64,000 nucleotides of DNA. Origin: Tausonia pullulans (lineage: Eukaryota; Basidiomycota; Tremellomycetes; Cystofilobasidiales; Mrakiaceae). A program made the position numbers and the translations under genes. Numbering within the stretch: the stretch's first letter is position 1; every line of letters begins with the position of its first letter. Location of the stretch: positions 248,001 to 312,000 of the forward strand of contig OX637634.1 of assembly GCA_951802195.1 (NCBI GenBank), written 5' to 3'. Positions 1-7,899 of the stretch are shown piece by piece. A model generated the notes under the pieces. The model saw nothing but the letters and a program-made list of their open reading frames with translations. It did not search any database and was not told the DNA's origin.

Positions 1-60
1 AGGGTTACCTCGTTCTCCACGTATAACTCATGACTTAAATACAAAAAAAAAAAAAAAAAA
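1..60 (+). mobile_element. 3' end of a LINE-A family or partner element
   Basis: This is the terminal tail of an element on the plus strand, cut by the window edge. It matches the 3' ends seen on the minus strand near 802, 1102, 6929, 34979 and 35412: a block around AACTCATGACTTAAATAC followed by an A-run of about 19. The bases after the A-run are CCCGT, which belong to an older LINE ORF2 copy, so this element was inserted into that copy. Confidence 0.8.
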
Positions 61-379
61 ACCCGTCGTGCGCGCGCTATCTGGTCGGCGGCGGCAGCGC
101 GTGCCTCTCCTTAACTCTCCTCCCATCCTCCCTCCCTCCAGACGCTTGTCTGCTCGACACCGTCGCCGCCTAGGGTGATCTTCCTCCTCCACTGCACCTA
201 CATAGCCCGGAAATGGCGATTAGTCTGGAGGCGGAGGTACAGCAAGATCGCAGCCCTCGACCCTGTCACGGATGAGGAGATCCGCGAGATCGCATCTACG
301 ATCTGGCAGACACACTGGCAGTCGAGTACGAGGTCGATGGCTGGTAGTGGCCAGATGGATGGGACTGTGACCGATTGAC
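61..379 (+). mobile_element. LINE-A ORF2 3' fragment, plus strand
   Basis: A fragment of the C-terminal end of LINE ORF2 in the plus orientation. It encodes the stretches VVRAIWSAAAARASP and RRRYSKIAALDPVTDEEI seen in the two full-length ORF2 copies. The original frame is shifted and the end diverges from the full copies after GMAGSGQM-like residues. It was split from the rest of its element by the insertion at 1-60 and runs head-on into the minus-strand fragment starting near 380. It is clearly a dead remnant. Confidence 0.8.
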
Positions 380-801
380 CTTTGTTTTGTTTTGGTTTGC
401 ATTTCAGTCACGAGGTATTCGTAGAGGACAAAGTAATCCTATGAGAGATAGCGAGTCGTAGCTAGGTAGAGGGAGAGCGAAAGTGAAGGTAGGGGTGGAA
501 GGAAAACAAAAGATGGGTTATGGACATAGGCCCATTAGAAAAGGTAAGATATTAAGATGACCAGATACACCAAGCATTGGCGATGTACCACCAGCCATAC
601 TTCCCCACCCGTGACCTGCTTTTCACCCGGGATCGATGGCGGCACCGACAGCAGTACCAGCCATCTGGCCACTGCCAGCCATCCACCTCGTACTCGACTG
701 CCAGTGTGTCTGCCAGATCGTAGATGCGATCTCGCGGATCTCCTCATCCGTGACAGGGTCGAGGGCTGCGATCTTGCTGTACCTCCGCCTCCGGACACGG
801 G
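380..801 (-). mobile_element. LINE-A 3' fragment, 5'-truncated
   Basis: The 3' untranslated region and the last ~50 codons of LINE-A ORF2 on the minus strand. Its former A-tail is a degenerate T-rich run at about 380-398. The 3'UTR matches LINE-A copy 2 closely, including GGGTTATGGACATAGGCCC on the plus strand. Homology stops after CCGGAC at 796, followed by ACGGG and then the T-run of the next element, so this copy is severely 5'-truncated. Truncation is typical of LINE target-primed reverse transcription. Confidence 0.85.
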
Positions 802-1101
802 TTTTTTTTTTTTGTATTTAAGTCATGAGTTATACGTGGAGAACGAGGTAACCCTATGAGAGATAGCGAGTTGTAGCTAGATAGAGGGAGAGCGGACATG
901 ACCGAGCGCGAGAACGTCGGGCGAGGCGCCGTGGGAAGAGGGTTGGCCGAACCACTGGGGATGGTTGGCCGGACGGCGTGATGGGCGCCGTGAGAGGGGG
1001 GGGGGGGGGGGTTGGTCGAACCACTGGGGATGGTTGGCCGGACGGCGTGATGGGCGCCGTGAGAGGGGGGGGGGGGGGTTGGTCGAACCACCGGGAACGG
1101 G
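802..1101 (-). mobile_element. Short non-autonomous element with LINE-A tail
   Basis: On the minus strand this ends in the LINE-A terminal block (CATGACTTAAATAC plus an A-run, T 802-813 on the plus strand). It has no ORF2 sequence. Upstream of the shared tail of about 90 nt lies a unique part, then about 2.5 copies of a G-rich unit containing GGTTGGTCGAACCA and the inverted repeat ACGGCG...CGCCGT. It is bounded by ACGGG at 797-801 and 1097-1101, a possible target-site duplication. It looks like a SINE-like partner mobilised by the LINE. No A/B-box promoter is certain. Confidence 0.75.
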
Positions 1102-1338
1102 TTTTTTTTGTATTTAAGTCATGAGTTATACGTAGAGAACGAGGTAACCCTATGAGAGATGGTGATTCGTAGCTAGATAGAAGGAAAGCGAAAATGAAAG
1201 TAGGGGTAGAAGGAAAACAAAGGATGGGTTATGGACATAGGCCCATTAGAAAAAGGTAAGATATCAAAATGTCCGGCTAATTCAAGCGGTGGCTATGGTC
1301 TATAGTCTAGCCATACTTCTCCATCCCTGACCTGCTGT

Positions 1339-4300
1339 TCACCCAGGATCGATGGCGGCACCGAGGGCAGTACCAGCCATCTGGCCACTGCCAGCCATCC
1401 ACCTCGTACTCGACTGCCAGAGTGTCCGTCGGATTGTGGACGCGATCTTGCGGATTTCCTCGTCCGTGACAGGATCGAGGGCTGCGATCTTGCTGTACCT
1501 CCGCCTCCGGACGAATCGCCATGTCCGGGCTACAAAGATGCAGTGGAAGAGAAAGACCGCCCTCGGCGGCGACGGTGTCGGGCAGACGAGCGTCTGGAGG
1601 GAGGGAGGATAGGAGGGGAGCGAAGGCGAGGCACGTGCAGCAGCCGCCGACCAGATAGCGCGCACGACGGGACACGGCTCGTCGAAGAGGTGGAAGAAGG
1701 ACTCGACGGGGGCCGTCAGGCACAGCGCACATCGCTTGGACCTGTTGTGCGGCGTAGCGGTTCCGTCGGCGAGGAATGGCGCAGCAGTGTGCTTTCCTGG
1801 GTGAAGACTGTACAGCGAGAAGCGGTGGGCCAAGTCGACGTCTTCGGGCGACGCTCGGGACACGGCCTTGAGCAAGCACCACTGCCGCTTCCAATCGATC
1901 TTGGTAAGCGCCGGAAAGTGGTCTTGCCATCCCTTTGGGGTGATGAGGTCGCGGTTGGCTAGAGTACGACTGTGTGCGCCGTGGGGCTCACGAGGGACGT
2001 TCAGCCGGCCAAGGTTCGTGTGGGTAGGGAGGAAACCCAGCCGCAACTGGCTATCTGTACCGAACGTAGACATCCAGTGGACAGTGTTCCTCCAGCGGTC
2101 TTGATTCCAGTAGCTCATGTCAAAGCTGATTTCTTCGAACCATGCCCGGAGGTAAGCCTGCCATCGTGCAGGGAGAGCTCTTCGGAGCCTTGGGATGGCA
2201 TTCCACCAGACGGCTGGGAAGAACCATTGACCTTCCACTGGGGAAAGGAATACGCCTAACCAGCTGAAATTGGCGGGCCGGGGTCCACTGATGAACTCTC
2301 CATCCCTGAAGATGGTGCGAGTCAGCTTTCTATAAGCTTCTGGATCGAGGCTCATGGTATGGATGATGCGCTTGCGAATGCGGATCGATGCGGGGAGCTC
2401 CGGGTGGAAGAGCACATCGCCCGCCCACTGAGCTCGCGCTTTGATGAGCCGGAATCGGAGTGGCGTGAAGCCGAAGCCGCCGAGGTCTCGAGGGGTTTCT
2501 AGACGTTCCCTGCTGACGTCGTGGTGTTTCGATCGGTAGAGGGACTTGTAGGCCGTTGTCTCGAGGTCTGTCAGGATATCGTCTGGGCACGGCAGGAAGC
2601 GGTCCAGGTAGATGACCTTCGAGTAGATGTACTGGTTGATGACGTTGCATCGCGCAAGGAGAGGGAGGTCGTGCAGCGGGATGCGAGCAAGACGAGCCTT
2701 CAGCTTGCCGATGATCTCTCGCCAGTGAGCAGGCCCGTTGACCGTGCGACCGCATGGAACGCCGAGGAAGTCAAATGAAAGCGTTTGGACACGCCACTCG
2801 CGGTACATCGTAGGCGCATCCGTCCGGCATGACCCTAGAGGATAGAGGAGTGATTTCTGGTAGTTCATCTTGCTTGCTGCGGCTTTCTCGTACTCTCGGA
2901 GGCAGACCGTCGCCTCATCGACCTCCGACCAGGTCCGACACCGGATACTTAGATCGTCTGCAAAGAGGAGGACCTTCCGCTCATGTAGAGGGGGCGGATT
3001 GGCCGGTGGGAGGCGATGGCGGAGCATACATGCCAGCGGCTCCAGAAGGAGGGCGAAGATCGTCGGTGCCGCGGGATCGCCCTGTCGGACACCAGACCGG
3101 ATGTCGATGGCTTGACCCATCCATCCGTTGATCATGAGGCGAGCAGTCTGAGAGGTCATCGTTGAGGTGATCCACGCGGCGGCGCGTGGGCCGAACCCCA
3201 TGTGGCGGAGGCAGGGGCCAACAAAGTCGTGCGATACTCTGTCGTATGCCTTCTCAAAGTCGACTTGGGCGAGGACGCCAGGCAAAAGGTCTTCGTCGTC
3301 AATGGCGAGCTGAAGAGAGGAGATGTTACGACCCGAGTCGCGGCCAGGGAGGAAGCCTGTCTGGTCCCCGTCGATGAGGGTGTCCACGACGGTGAGCAGG
3401 CGGCTGTTGATGGCAAGGGAGAAGATGCGAGCGTCAACGTTGATGAGCGAGATCGGACGATAGTTGGCAATCTGATCGCGATCTCCCTTCTTCTTGAAGA
3501 TGAGATGGATATGGGCCTCGCGCTGTGAGGCGGATCGGAGGCCTGTCTCCGGAACGAGGTTCAGCAGACTGAGGAGGATCGGGCCGACGACAGCCCATGT
3601 GGCCTGGTAGAACTCGACGGGGATCCCGTCGCTTCCTGGTGTCTTGTTACGGTTCGATCTGAACGTAGCCCGCCTGAGCTCGTCCGGTTCGAAGGGTTTC
3701 TCGAGGGTCCGACTCTGGGAGTCGTCGAGTGTGTTGGTGACATATCGGAGGGCGTTGGCGTGCTCGGCAGCTGGCGTCGGCTTGGGCTCATAGAGAGTCG
3801 TGTAGAAGGCATGTGCTGTAGTAAAAATGCTCTCGTTATGTGTGGCGGCTGCGGCTGCTGGGTTGTCGAGTGGCCGCAGGGCTGCGATGGTGTCGGCCTG
3901 GCGGACGATCTTGAGTCGCTGCTTGACGGCGTACTCGCTTGTGTTGGCTGGTTCGAGGTGGGCTCGAAGAGCGTGGCCTTGGAGGATCGACCTATGTGGA
4001 TCCCCGCCTGACACTCTGCTCATTCGGGCGAGGTGTCTTGAGATGCAAGGTGCATTCTCCTTTATCTGTAGCTTGGTCTTGTCCCAAGCCTCGAAGGGGT
4101 TCTTGCTCTCGGTGAGCGCATCTTGGTACCACTCGGGGATATGGAAGAGGAAGTAATCAACAAAACCTGTAATCTTCAGCAGGTGTGTGCCGATCTTGTA
4201 TGATCCGGGACCGTGCTCTATTGCACCGGGGAAGGTGAGGCTGAGTGCGATCGGCTTGTGGCTAGAGTATAGGTGGCCAGACGGTCGTGGGAGGAAGCGC

Positions 4301-5013
4301 TGTTGCACGGCTCGGCGAGCGAGTAGAGGCGACAGGTAGAAGCGATCAATGCGGCGATCTGCTCGCGTGATGCCAGTATAGTTAGTGTATTCGCGCTGGA
4401 GCGGATATAGGGATCGGTATGGGTCAGAAAGGGCAAAGTCCCGGGCTAGCCGGCACATTTCCTCCTTTCCCGCGTTCTGGGTAAATTGGCTCATCCCGTC
4501 GAGGTAGCTGTCCTCCACACAGTTCCAGTCCCCTCCCAGGAGGAGAGGAGTGTCAGAGTGGGCAGGTATCTTGCGAGATAGAGTAGAGAGGAATTCCTTT
4601 GTCGAACGGCCGTTTGTTTGGCTGTCTCGGCAGGGGACGTAGACTGCAGCCACCCTGACGGCTTCGCCGGCGATGACGAACACGGCATCCGTCAGGTTGG
4701 CTCGTAAGATGGAAGAGGAGCGGGAGATGGATCCGATCCTAGTCGGAGGGGTATCGGGAGGAAGGAATCGAGAGGCATGTCGCCAGAGGATGGCAGTCTG
4801 GCAGCTGACCGTAAAGATCGAGCCGAAGCCCATATCTTCACACTCAGCTGTCCAGGTCACCACCTGCTCTGGTGTCGTGCATGCCACTTCTGAGAGAAGG
4901 TATATGTCAGCCTTGGATCGTGAATAGAGAGAGAGGAGGAGACTGCGGGCGCGATCTCGCGTGAACACCCTCTGGATGTTCGCCGCGACGATCTGTACAT
5001 CATTGTACACCAT
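1339..5013 (-). CDS. LINE-A ORF2: AP endonuclease + reverse transcriptase
   Basis: A 1224-aa ORF2 protein. Residues 1-270 are an apurinic-like endonuclease (VAANIQRV, GGDWNCVEDSYLDG, SSHKPIALSL). Residues about 400-720 are a reverse transcriptase with NKTPGSDGIPVEFY, IANYRPISL, DQTGFLPGR, QVDFEKAYDRVSHDF, GVRQGDP and the catalytic FADD. The C-terminal region (about 1090-1125) has a CCHC finger, CALC...HLFDEPC, typical of LINE proteins. No RNase H domain is evident. It would nick the target and copy the element RNA there. Its ATG lies within TAATG at the ORF1 stop. The copy at 35646-39320 has the same length and is nearly identical, implying recent activity. Confidence 0.93.
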   Translation of the reverse strand: MVYNDVQIVAANIQRVFTRDRARSLLLSLYSRSKADIYLLSEVACTTPEQVVTWTAECEDMGFGSIFTVSCQTAILWRHASRFLPPDTPPTRIGSISRSSSILRANLTDAVFVIAGEAVRVAAVYVPCRDSQTNGRSTKEFLSTLSRKIPAHSDTPLLLGGDWNCVEDSYLDGMSQFTQNAGKEEMCRLARDFALSDPYRSLYPLQREYTNYTGITRADRRIDRFYLSPLLARRAVQQRFLPRPSGHLYSSHKPIALSLTFPGAIEHGPGSYKIGTHLLKITGFVDYFLFHIPEWYQDALTESKNPFEAWDKTKLQIKENAPCISRHLARMSRVSGGDPHRSILQGHALRAHLEPANTSEYAVKQRLKIVRQADTIAALRPLDNPAAAAATHNESIFTTAHAFYTTLYEPKPTPAAEHANALRYVTNTLDDSQSRTLEKPFEPDELRRATFRSNRNKTPGSDGIPVEFYQATWAVVGPILLSLLNLVPETGLRSASQREAHIHLIFKKKGDRDQIANYRPISLINVDARIFSLAINSRLLTVVDTLIDGDQTGFLPGRDSGRNISSLQLAIDDEDLLPGVLAQVDFEKAYDRVSHDFVGPCLRHMGFGPRAAAWITSTMTSQTARLMINGWMGQAIDIRSGVRQGDPAAPTIFALLLEPLACMLRHRLPPANPPPLHERKVLLFADDLSIRCRTWSEVDEATVCLREYEKAAASKMNYQKSLLYPLGSCRTDAPTMYREWRVQTLSFDFLGVPCGRTVNGPAHWREIIGKLKARLARIPLHDLPLLARCNVINQYIYSKVIYLDRFLPCPDDILTDLETTAYKSLYRSKHHDVSRERLETPRDLGGFGFTPLRFRLIKARAQWAGDVLFHPELPASIRIRKRIIHTMSLDPEAYRKLTRTIFRDGEFISGPRPANFSWLGVFLSPVEGQWFFPAVWWNAIPRLRRALPARWQAYLRAWFEEISFDMSYWNQDRWRNTVHWMSTFGTDSQLRLGFLPTHTNLGRLNVPREPHGAHSRTLANRDLITPKGWQDHFPALTKIDWKRQWCLLKAVSRASPEDVDLAHRFSLYSLHPGKHTAAPFLADGTATPHNRSKRCALCLTAPVESFFHLFDEPCPVVRAIWSAAAARASPSLPSYPPSLQTLVCPTPSPPRAVFLFHCIFVARTWRFVRRRRYSKIAALDPVTDEEIRKIASTIRRTLWQSSTRWMAGSGQMAGTALGAAIDPG

Positions 5014-6890
5014 TATTCTTCCATGTCCTCGGCTTCAGCCAAGGTCACGAGGGTGCGCTCGATGGATGCCTGGGAGGATGGCGTGGAGGAGATGAGAGAA
5101 GGAGTGGAGGGTGGGTTCAGGGGGATCGAAGATGGCGGGGATGGGGATGGGGGTGGGGGGGACGATGGTGACAGGGGAGGTGGAGTGGAAGGTGGATGCT
5201 CGTCTTCGACCTGCATCCCGTCTTCTGTCCTCGCCATACCCCCCTCGTTGTCCTCCTCTAGGGCGCTCAGGGTGCGAATGGGTTGCGAGTCCGCATTGCG
5301 CGGTGCTTGCTCTGAGTGGGAGTGGGAGGAATCGGCGTGGGCAGGAGGTGTGGTCATCTCCGTCGTGGCTTCGGTCGGCCTGTTCAGTGACCTCCTTTTG
5401 GATTTGTGTACGAGCTGGTATCCATCCAGGTCTGGTCCCGGTTCGACAGGTCGGTGGGGGGGTCCTCCTGTTGGTGCTCGTGCACTCGCTGGAAGGTTTG
5501 CCTTCGGACGACCTGGGCATCGGGTCGAGGGGTGGGCGCGCGATCCACATCCGCTACACTCTGGAGCGGTGGGACACTCGGGACGAGCGTGCTCAGATGA
5601 GTGGCAGTAGTAACAGTACGTCGAGGCTGGTTGGGATGGAGAGTTTTTCGCAGCGCCAGCCTGGACAGGTTTGAAAATGACGTTGTGGTTGACCCAGTCG
5701 GGGAACTGCTGGGTGAAGGCATTCGCCCCCGGTATCGTCTTGGAGCCAGAGAGATCGAGTAAGACTCTAATCCGGCCAGTTAGGGAGTTGGGTGCGCGGG
5801 GGTGGAATTGACGCTGGAAGAAGATGACTCTGTCTCCGGAGGCCTCTACCTGTTTGCGAAACTCCTCCTCAACTCCGTCGTCGTCTTCGAAGTTCACCAG
5901 TAGGCCTTCTTGCAGGAATTTGTTTTGGGAATTGTAGCACGCGTGAATCTGAGGTTTCACTCCTCTCACATTCAGCGGCAGGGACTGTAGTTGGGTCAGG
6001 ATATCTTGAGCATTGCCTCGAGGCTTGACTTGGATGAGCATTCTGCCTTTAGGGTCCTTGAAGGGACGGGTCAGGCCAGGCAGACGTTCGTCGCACTTGG
6101 CAATTGCGATCGCGATCTCGAGGGGGGTGGTATCTCGGGGGACGGAGATGGCTAGACAGTTCCCACGATCAACAGCCAAGGCTGGGGCGATTGGGGTCTT
6201 ATCCTGCGGAGGTTGTTGATCGGTTCCGAAGACGAAAGAGAACTGGGGCTGGGTGCCAGACGAGTCGCGTTGTCTCGCAGCTGAGGTTGTAGGATGAGCC
6301 TGTTTGGCGGCGTTCGCATATGAGCGGCCGATGGCGTTCGGCTGGGATTTCGCGGCGGCGCGAGTGCGAGTGCCGGCGGAGTTCGCCGGCGCGGGCGACG
6401 CGGCGCCGGGGACGAAGAGAGGTTGTTGAGGGAGAGTCTCGCCTGTAGAGCGAGACGGTGTGAGACGCGTCACTTCGGACGTTGAGGATAGAGCGGCATT
6501 GAGGTCGCTGATGGCTGAGCTCGACCGCGTGACACGGCGAGTTGAGGGGGTTGCAAGGGTCCTGCGGAGGGGGGAGGGAGAAGAGAGGAGAGCCGAGGGG
6601 CTGACATGGGGGGGAGGGTTGGTAGGAGTGGTAGGGTTGGTAGGGTTGGTAGGGTTGGTAGGAGTGCTAGGGGTGCTAGGACTGGTCGGATGGGTAGGTG
6701 GGCTGAGGGTGGGTTTGTTGGCGAGCGTTTGGGGACGTTCGTCGACGCGAGAGGGCGTATTGGTCGCGTCCTGGACGCTGGGGGTTTCATCGGATCCGCT
6801 CTTTCTCTTTGCTGGAGAGGGAGGGTCTGGGGGATCCTTGGGAGCCTTGAGGGCTTCTTGGAGTCGCTTGGGGGTTGATTCACTAGGCAT
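5013..6890 (-). CDS. LINE-A ORF1, nucleic-acid-binding protein
   Basis: A 625-aa ORF1 protein of LINE-A copy 1. The N-terminal 200 residues are Pro/Ser/Thr-rich and look disordered. A middle region (about 230-400) starting near CLAISVPRDTTPLEI probably forms the RNA-binding fold. It is followed by two CCHC zinc knuckles near residue 430: CYYCHSSEHARPEC (CX2CX4HX4C) and CSGCGSRAHPSTRC. The C-terminus is again Pro/Ser-rich and acidic. Such proteins coat the element RNA as a ribonucleoprotein. The stop TAA overlaps the ORF2 start as TAATG, which suggests ORF2 is translated by termination-reinitiation. Start ATG 6890 is the first in the frame. Confidence 0.85.
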   Translation of the reverse strand: MPSESTPKRLQEALKAPKDPPDPPSPAKRKSGSDETPSVQDATNTPSRVDERPQTLANKPTLSPPTHPTSPSTPSTPTNPTNPTNPTTPTNPPPHVSPSALLSSPSPLRRTLATPSTRRVTRSSSAISDLNAALSSTSEVTRLTPSRSTGETLPQQPLFVPGAASPAPANSAGTRTRAAAKSQPNAIGRSYANAAKQAHPTTSAARQRDSSGTQPQFSFVFGTDQQPPQDKTPIAPALAVDRGNCLAISVPRDTTPLEIAIAIAKCDERLPGLTRPFKDPKGRMLIQVKPRGNAQDILTQLQSLPLNVRGVKPQIHACYNSQNKFLQEGLLVNFEDDDGVEEEFRKQVEASGDRVIFFQRQFHPRAPNSLTGRIRVLLDLSGSKTIPGANAFTQQFPDWVNHNVIFKPVQAGAAKNSPSQPASTYCYYCHSSEHARPECPTAPECSGCGSRAHPSTRCPGRPKANLPASARAPTGGPPHRPVEPGPDLDGYQLVHKSKRRSLNRPTEATTEMTTPPAHADSSHSHSEQAPRNADSQPIRTLSALEEDNEGGMARTEDGMQVEDEHPPSTPPPLSPSSPPPPSPSPPSSIPLNPPSTPSLISSTPSSQASIERTLVTLAEAEDMEE

Positions 6891-6928
6891 AAGGTAGGGT
6901 GACCTGGATTGACCTGGTGGTGGTTGAG

Positions 6929-7102
6929 TTTTTTTTTTGTATTTAAGTCATGAGTTATACGTGGAGAACGAGGTAACCCTATGAGAGATAGCGAGTTGTA
7001 GCTAGATAGAGGGAGAGCGGACATGACCGAGCGCGAGAACGTCGGGCGAGGCGCCGTGGGAAGAGGGTTGGCCGAACCACTGGGGATGGTTGGCCGGACG
7101 GG
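6929..7102 (-). mobile_element. Short non-autonomous element next to tRNA-Glu
   Basis: A second short element with the LINE-A terminal block (T-run 6929-6938 on the plus strand), the same unique part as in 802-1101, and less than one repeat unit at its 5' end. It ends in GGACGGG at 7102. It sits between LINE-A copy 1 and tRNA-Glu, so if insertions enter at a fixed distance from the tRNA it is the newest of the stack. Confidence 0.75.
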
Positions 7103-7169
7103 TTTTTTTGACCTTTGATGATTGAAGAATAGTGTTGGTTTCTAATTCCTGGTGCTCAGAATTGAACTA

Positions 7170-7241
7170 TCCTCTGTTGTCTAACGGCTATGATATGACG
7201 CTCTCACCGTCAAGGCCCGGGTTCGACTCCCGGCAGGGGAA
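7170..7241 (+). tRNA. tRNA-Glu(CTC)
   Basis: A standard cloverleaf. The acceptor stem pairs TCCTCTG with CAGGGGA. The anticodon stem TGACG/CGTCA encloses the loop CTCTCAC, giving anticodon CTC. The T-arm has loop TTCGACT with its B box GGTTCGACTCC. The discriminator base is A 7241 and a T5 run follows at 7245. No intron. The only oddity is T at position 9, where G is usual. It lies 67 bp from the last mobile-element base upstream. Confidence 0.92.
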
Positions 7242-7244
7242 TCT

Positions 7245-7249
7245 GTTTT
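7245..7249 (+). terminator. Pol III T5 terminator of tRNA-Glu
   Basis: TTTTT begins 4 nt after the tRNA-Glu discriminator, the usual RNA polymerase III stop. Confidence 0.8.
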
Positions 7250-7754
7250 TGTGTGACCTGAAGATCATCTCCAGCCCACACGCGCATTATTCTTGGTCTT
7301 CAGGCCCCTCCCAAGCACGCTAAGCTCTCGTGTGCTCAGCGTCTTTCGGTACGCTAGGAGGCTTAGAATCGGAAGTTGCGCTTTAGCTAGTGTAGACGCT
7401 GTTCTCAAGCCTGGTTTGTCGATCGTCACTTTTGTTCATCCTCTGGCTTGCTCGTAGTCAGTCAGGCACCCAAGGAAAATTATTGATTATCCAGTGTTGG
7501 CCTTTGGCCGCGTAGGATCTTCATTCCTTCCCCTCTCTCCCCCATCTCTATCCTCCTCACGCCACCTCTTTCGAGAGCGCACCCCCGTCCTCCCTTTTTC
7601 CTCCTTTTCACTGACAATGATCGCTGCATTTTGAAGTTGTGGGTGGAATCCATGGTTGGAAACCAAAGATATGCCAGCATGCAGGATTACCGCGACTGTA
7701 CATCGTGTTCGCACTACCCGCGCTTCTTCTCGCACTCTGCTTGCTCATAACTTC
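7250..7754. other. Intergenic spacer between two tRNA genes
   Basis: No convincing coding region. A pyrimidine-rich stretch (about 7530-7640) contains CACCTCTTTCGAGAGCGCAC and resembles 10545-10640 on the other side of LINE-B (see finding). Short self-complementary words around 7310-7360 may form hairpins, but I cannot assign an RNA gene. Confidence 0.5.
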
Positions 7755-7759
7755 AAAAA
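7755..7759 (-). terminator. Pol III T5 terminator of the permuted tRNA
   Basis: TTTTT starts one base (C 7760) after position A37, directly behind the 5' half. This is where a permuted precursor should end. It would prevent transcription of any conventional downstream 3' half. Confidence 0.75.
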
Positions 7760-7760
7760 G

Positions 7761-7835
7761 TACGAGTGACGCGCTCTACCACTGAGCTATCAGGGCGCAA
7801 GCCCCAAACCAGGTTTGAACTGGTGACCTCATCAT
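7761..7835 (-). tRNA. Circularly permuted tRNA-Thr(CGT) gene
   Basis: On the minus strand the 3' half comes first (7835-7800, positions 38-73) and the 5' half second (7796-7761, positions 1-37). Three nt (TGC, 7799-7797) join the discriminator T73 to G1. All stems pair across the halves: acceptor GCCCTGA/TTGGGGC (two G-T wobbles), D stem GCTC/GAGC, anticodon stem CGTCA/TGATG (one G-T) and T stem ACCAG/CTGGT with loop TTCAAAC. Invariant bases T8, A14, G18, G19, A21, T33, G53-T54-T55-C56, A58 and C61 are present. The joined anticodon loop is CTCGTAA, the usual tRNA-Thr(CGT) loop. The break lies exactly between 37 and 38, the eukaryotic tRNA splice position, and a T5 run follows at once. I see no 5' half upstream and no 3' half downstream, so two ordinary tandem genes do not explain it. 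Known permuted tRNAs mature through splicing to a circle, then end trimming. Confidence 0.87.
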
Positions 7836-7868
7836 ATCAAACCGTGAAACGAGGAAGGAGGCTAAGGA

Positions 7869-7880
7869 GCAGCTGAGCTG
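7869..7880 (-). promoter_or_regulatory. A-box-like motif upstream of the permuted tRNA
   Basis: CAGCTCAGCTGC matches the Pol III A-box consensus TRGCNNAGYNGG at 10 of 12 positions. It lies 60 nt before the B box (T-arm, starting at 7820), a normal A-to-B spacing. The internal A box of the permuted gene is downstream of its B box, so an external A box could restore the usual order. It cannot be the missing 5' half: no acceptor strand matches TTGGGGC and no D stem forms. The role is inferred. Confidence 0.4.
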
Positions 7881-7899
7881 TTCCTCGGTCTGCATTCAC

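Larger units (their letters stand above)
1102..6928 (-). mobile_element. LINE-A copy 1, two-ORF non-LTR retrotransposon
   Basis: A 5.8-kb non-LTR element whose two ORFs are both open: ORF1 (6890-5013) and ORF2 (5013-1339). The 5'UTR is only about 38 nt (6891-6928). The 3'UTR of about 230 nt ends in an A-run (T 1102-1109 on the plus strand). There is no LTR. The ORF2 reverse transcriptase (NYRPISL, QVDFEKAYDRVSHDF, GVRQGDP, FADD) resembles L1/Tx1-type elements by eye; clade assignment needs a tree. Its 5' end faces tRNA-Glu at 7170, with one short element between them. It appears intact and may be active, though the 5' end could be slightly truncated. Confidence 0.9.

Noticed and set aside
6460-6897. 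Long plus-strand ORFs opposite LINE ORF1, and similar antisense ORFs over the Pro/Ser-rich genes
   Set aside because: They are mirror frames of GC-rich low-complexity coding sequence, with odd Arg/Gly/Val composition and no family features.
7755-7835. Two ordinary tandem tRNA genes, each damaged, instead of one permuted gene
   Set aside because: The left unit has no 5' half upstream and the right unit no 3' half downstream. The two halves fit each other in every stem and meet exactly at 37/38. Two unrelated remnants would not.
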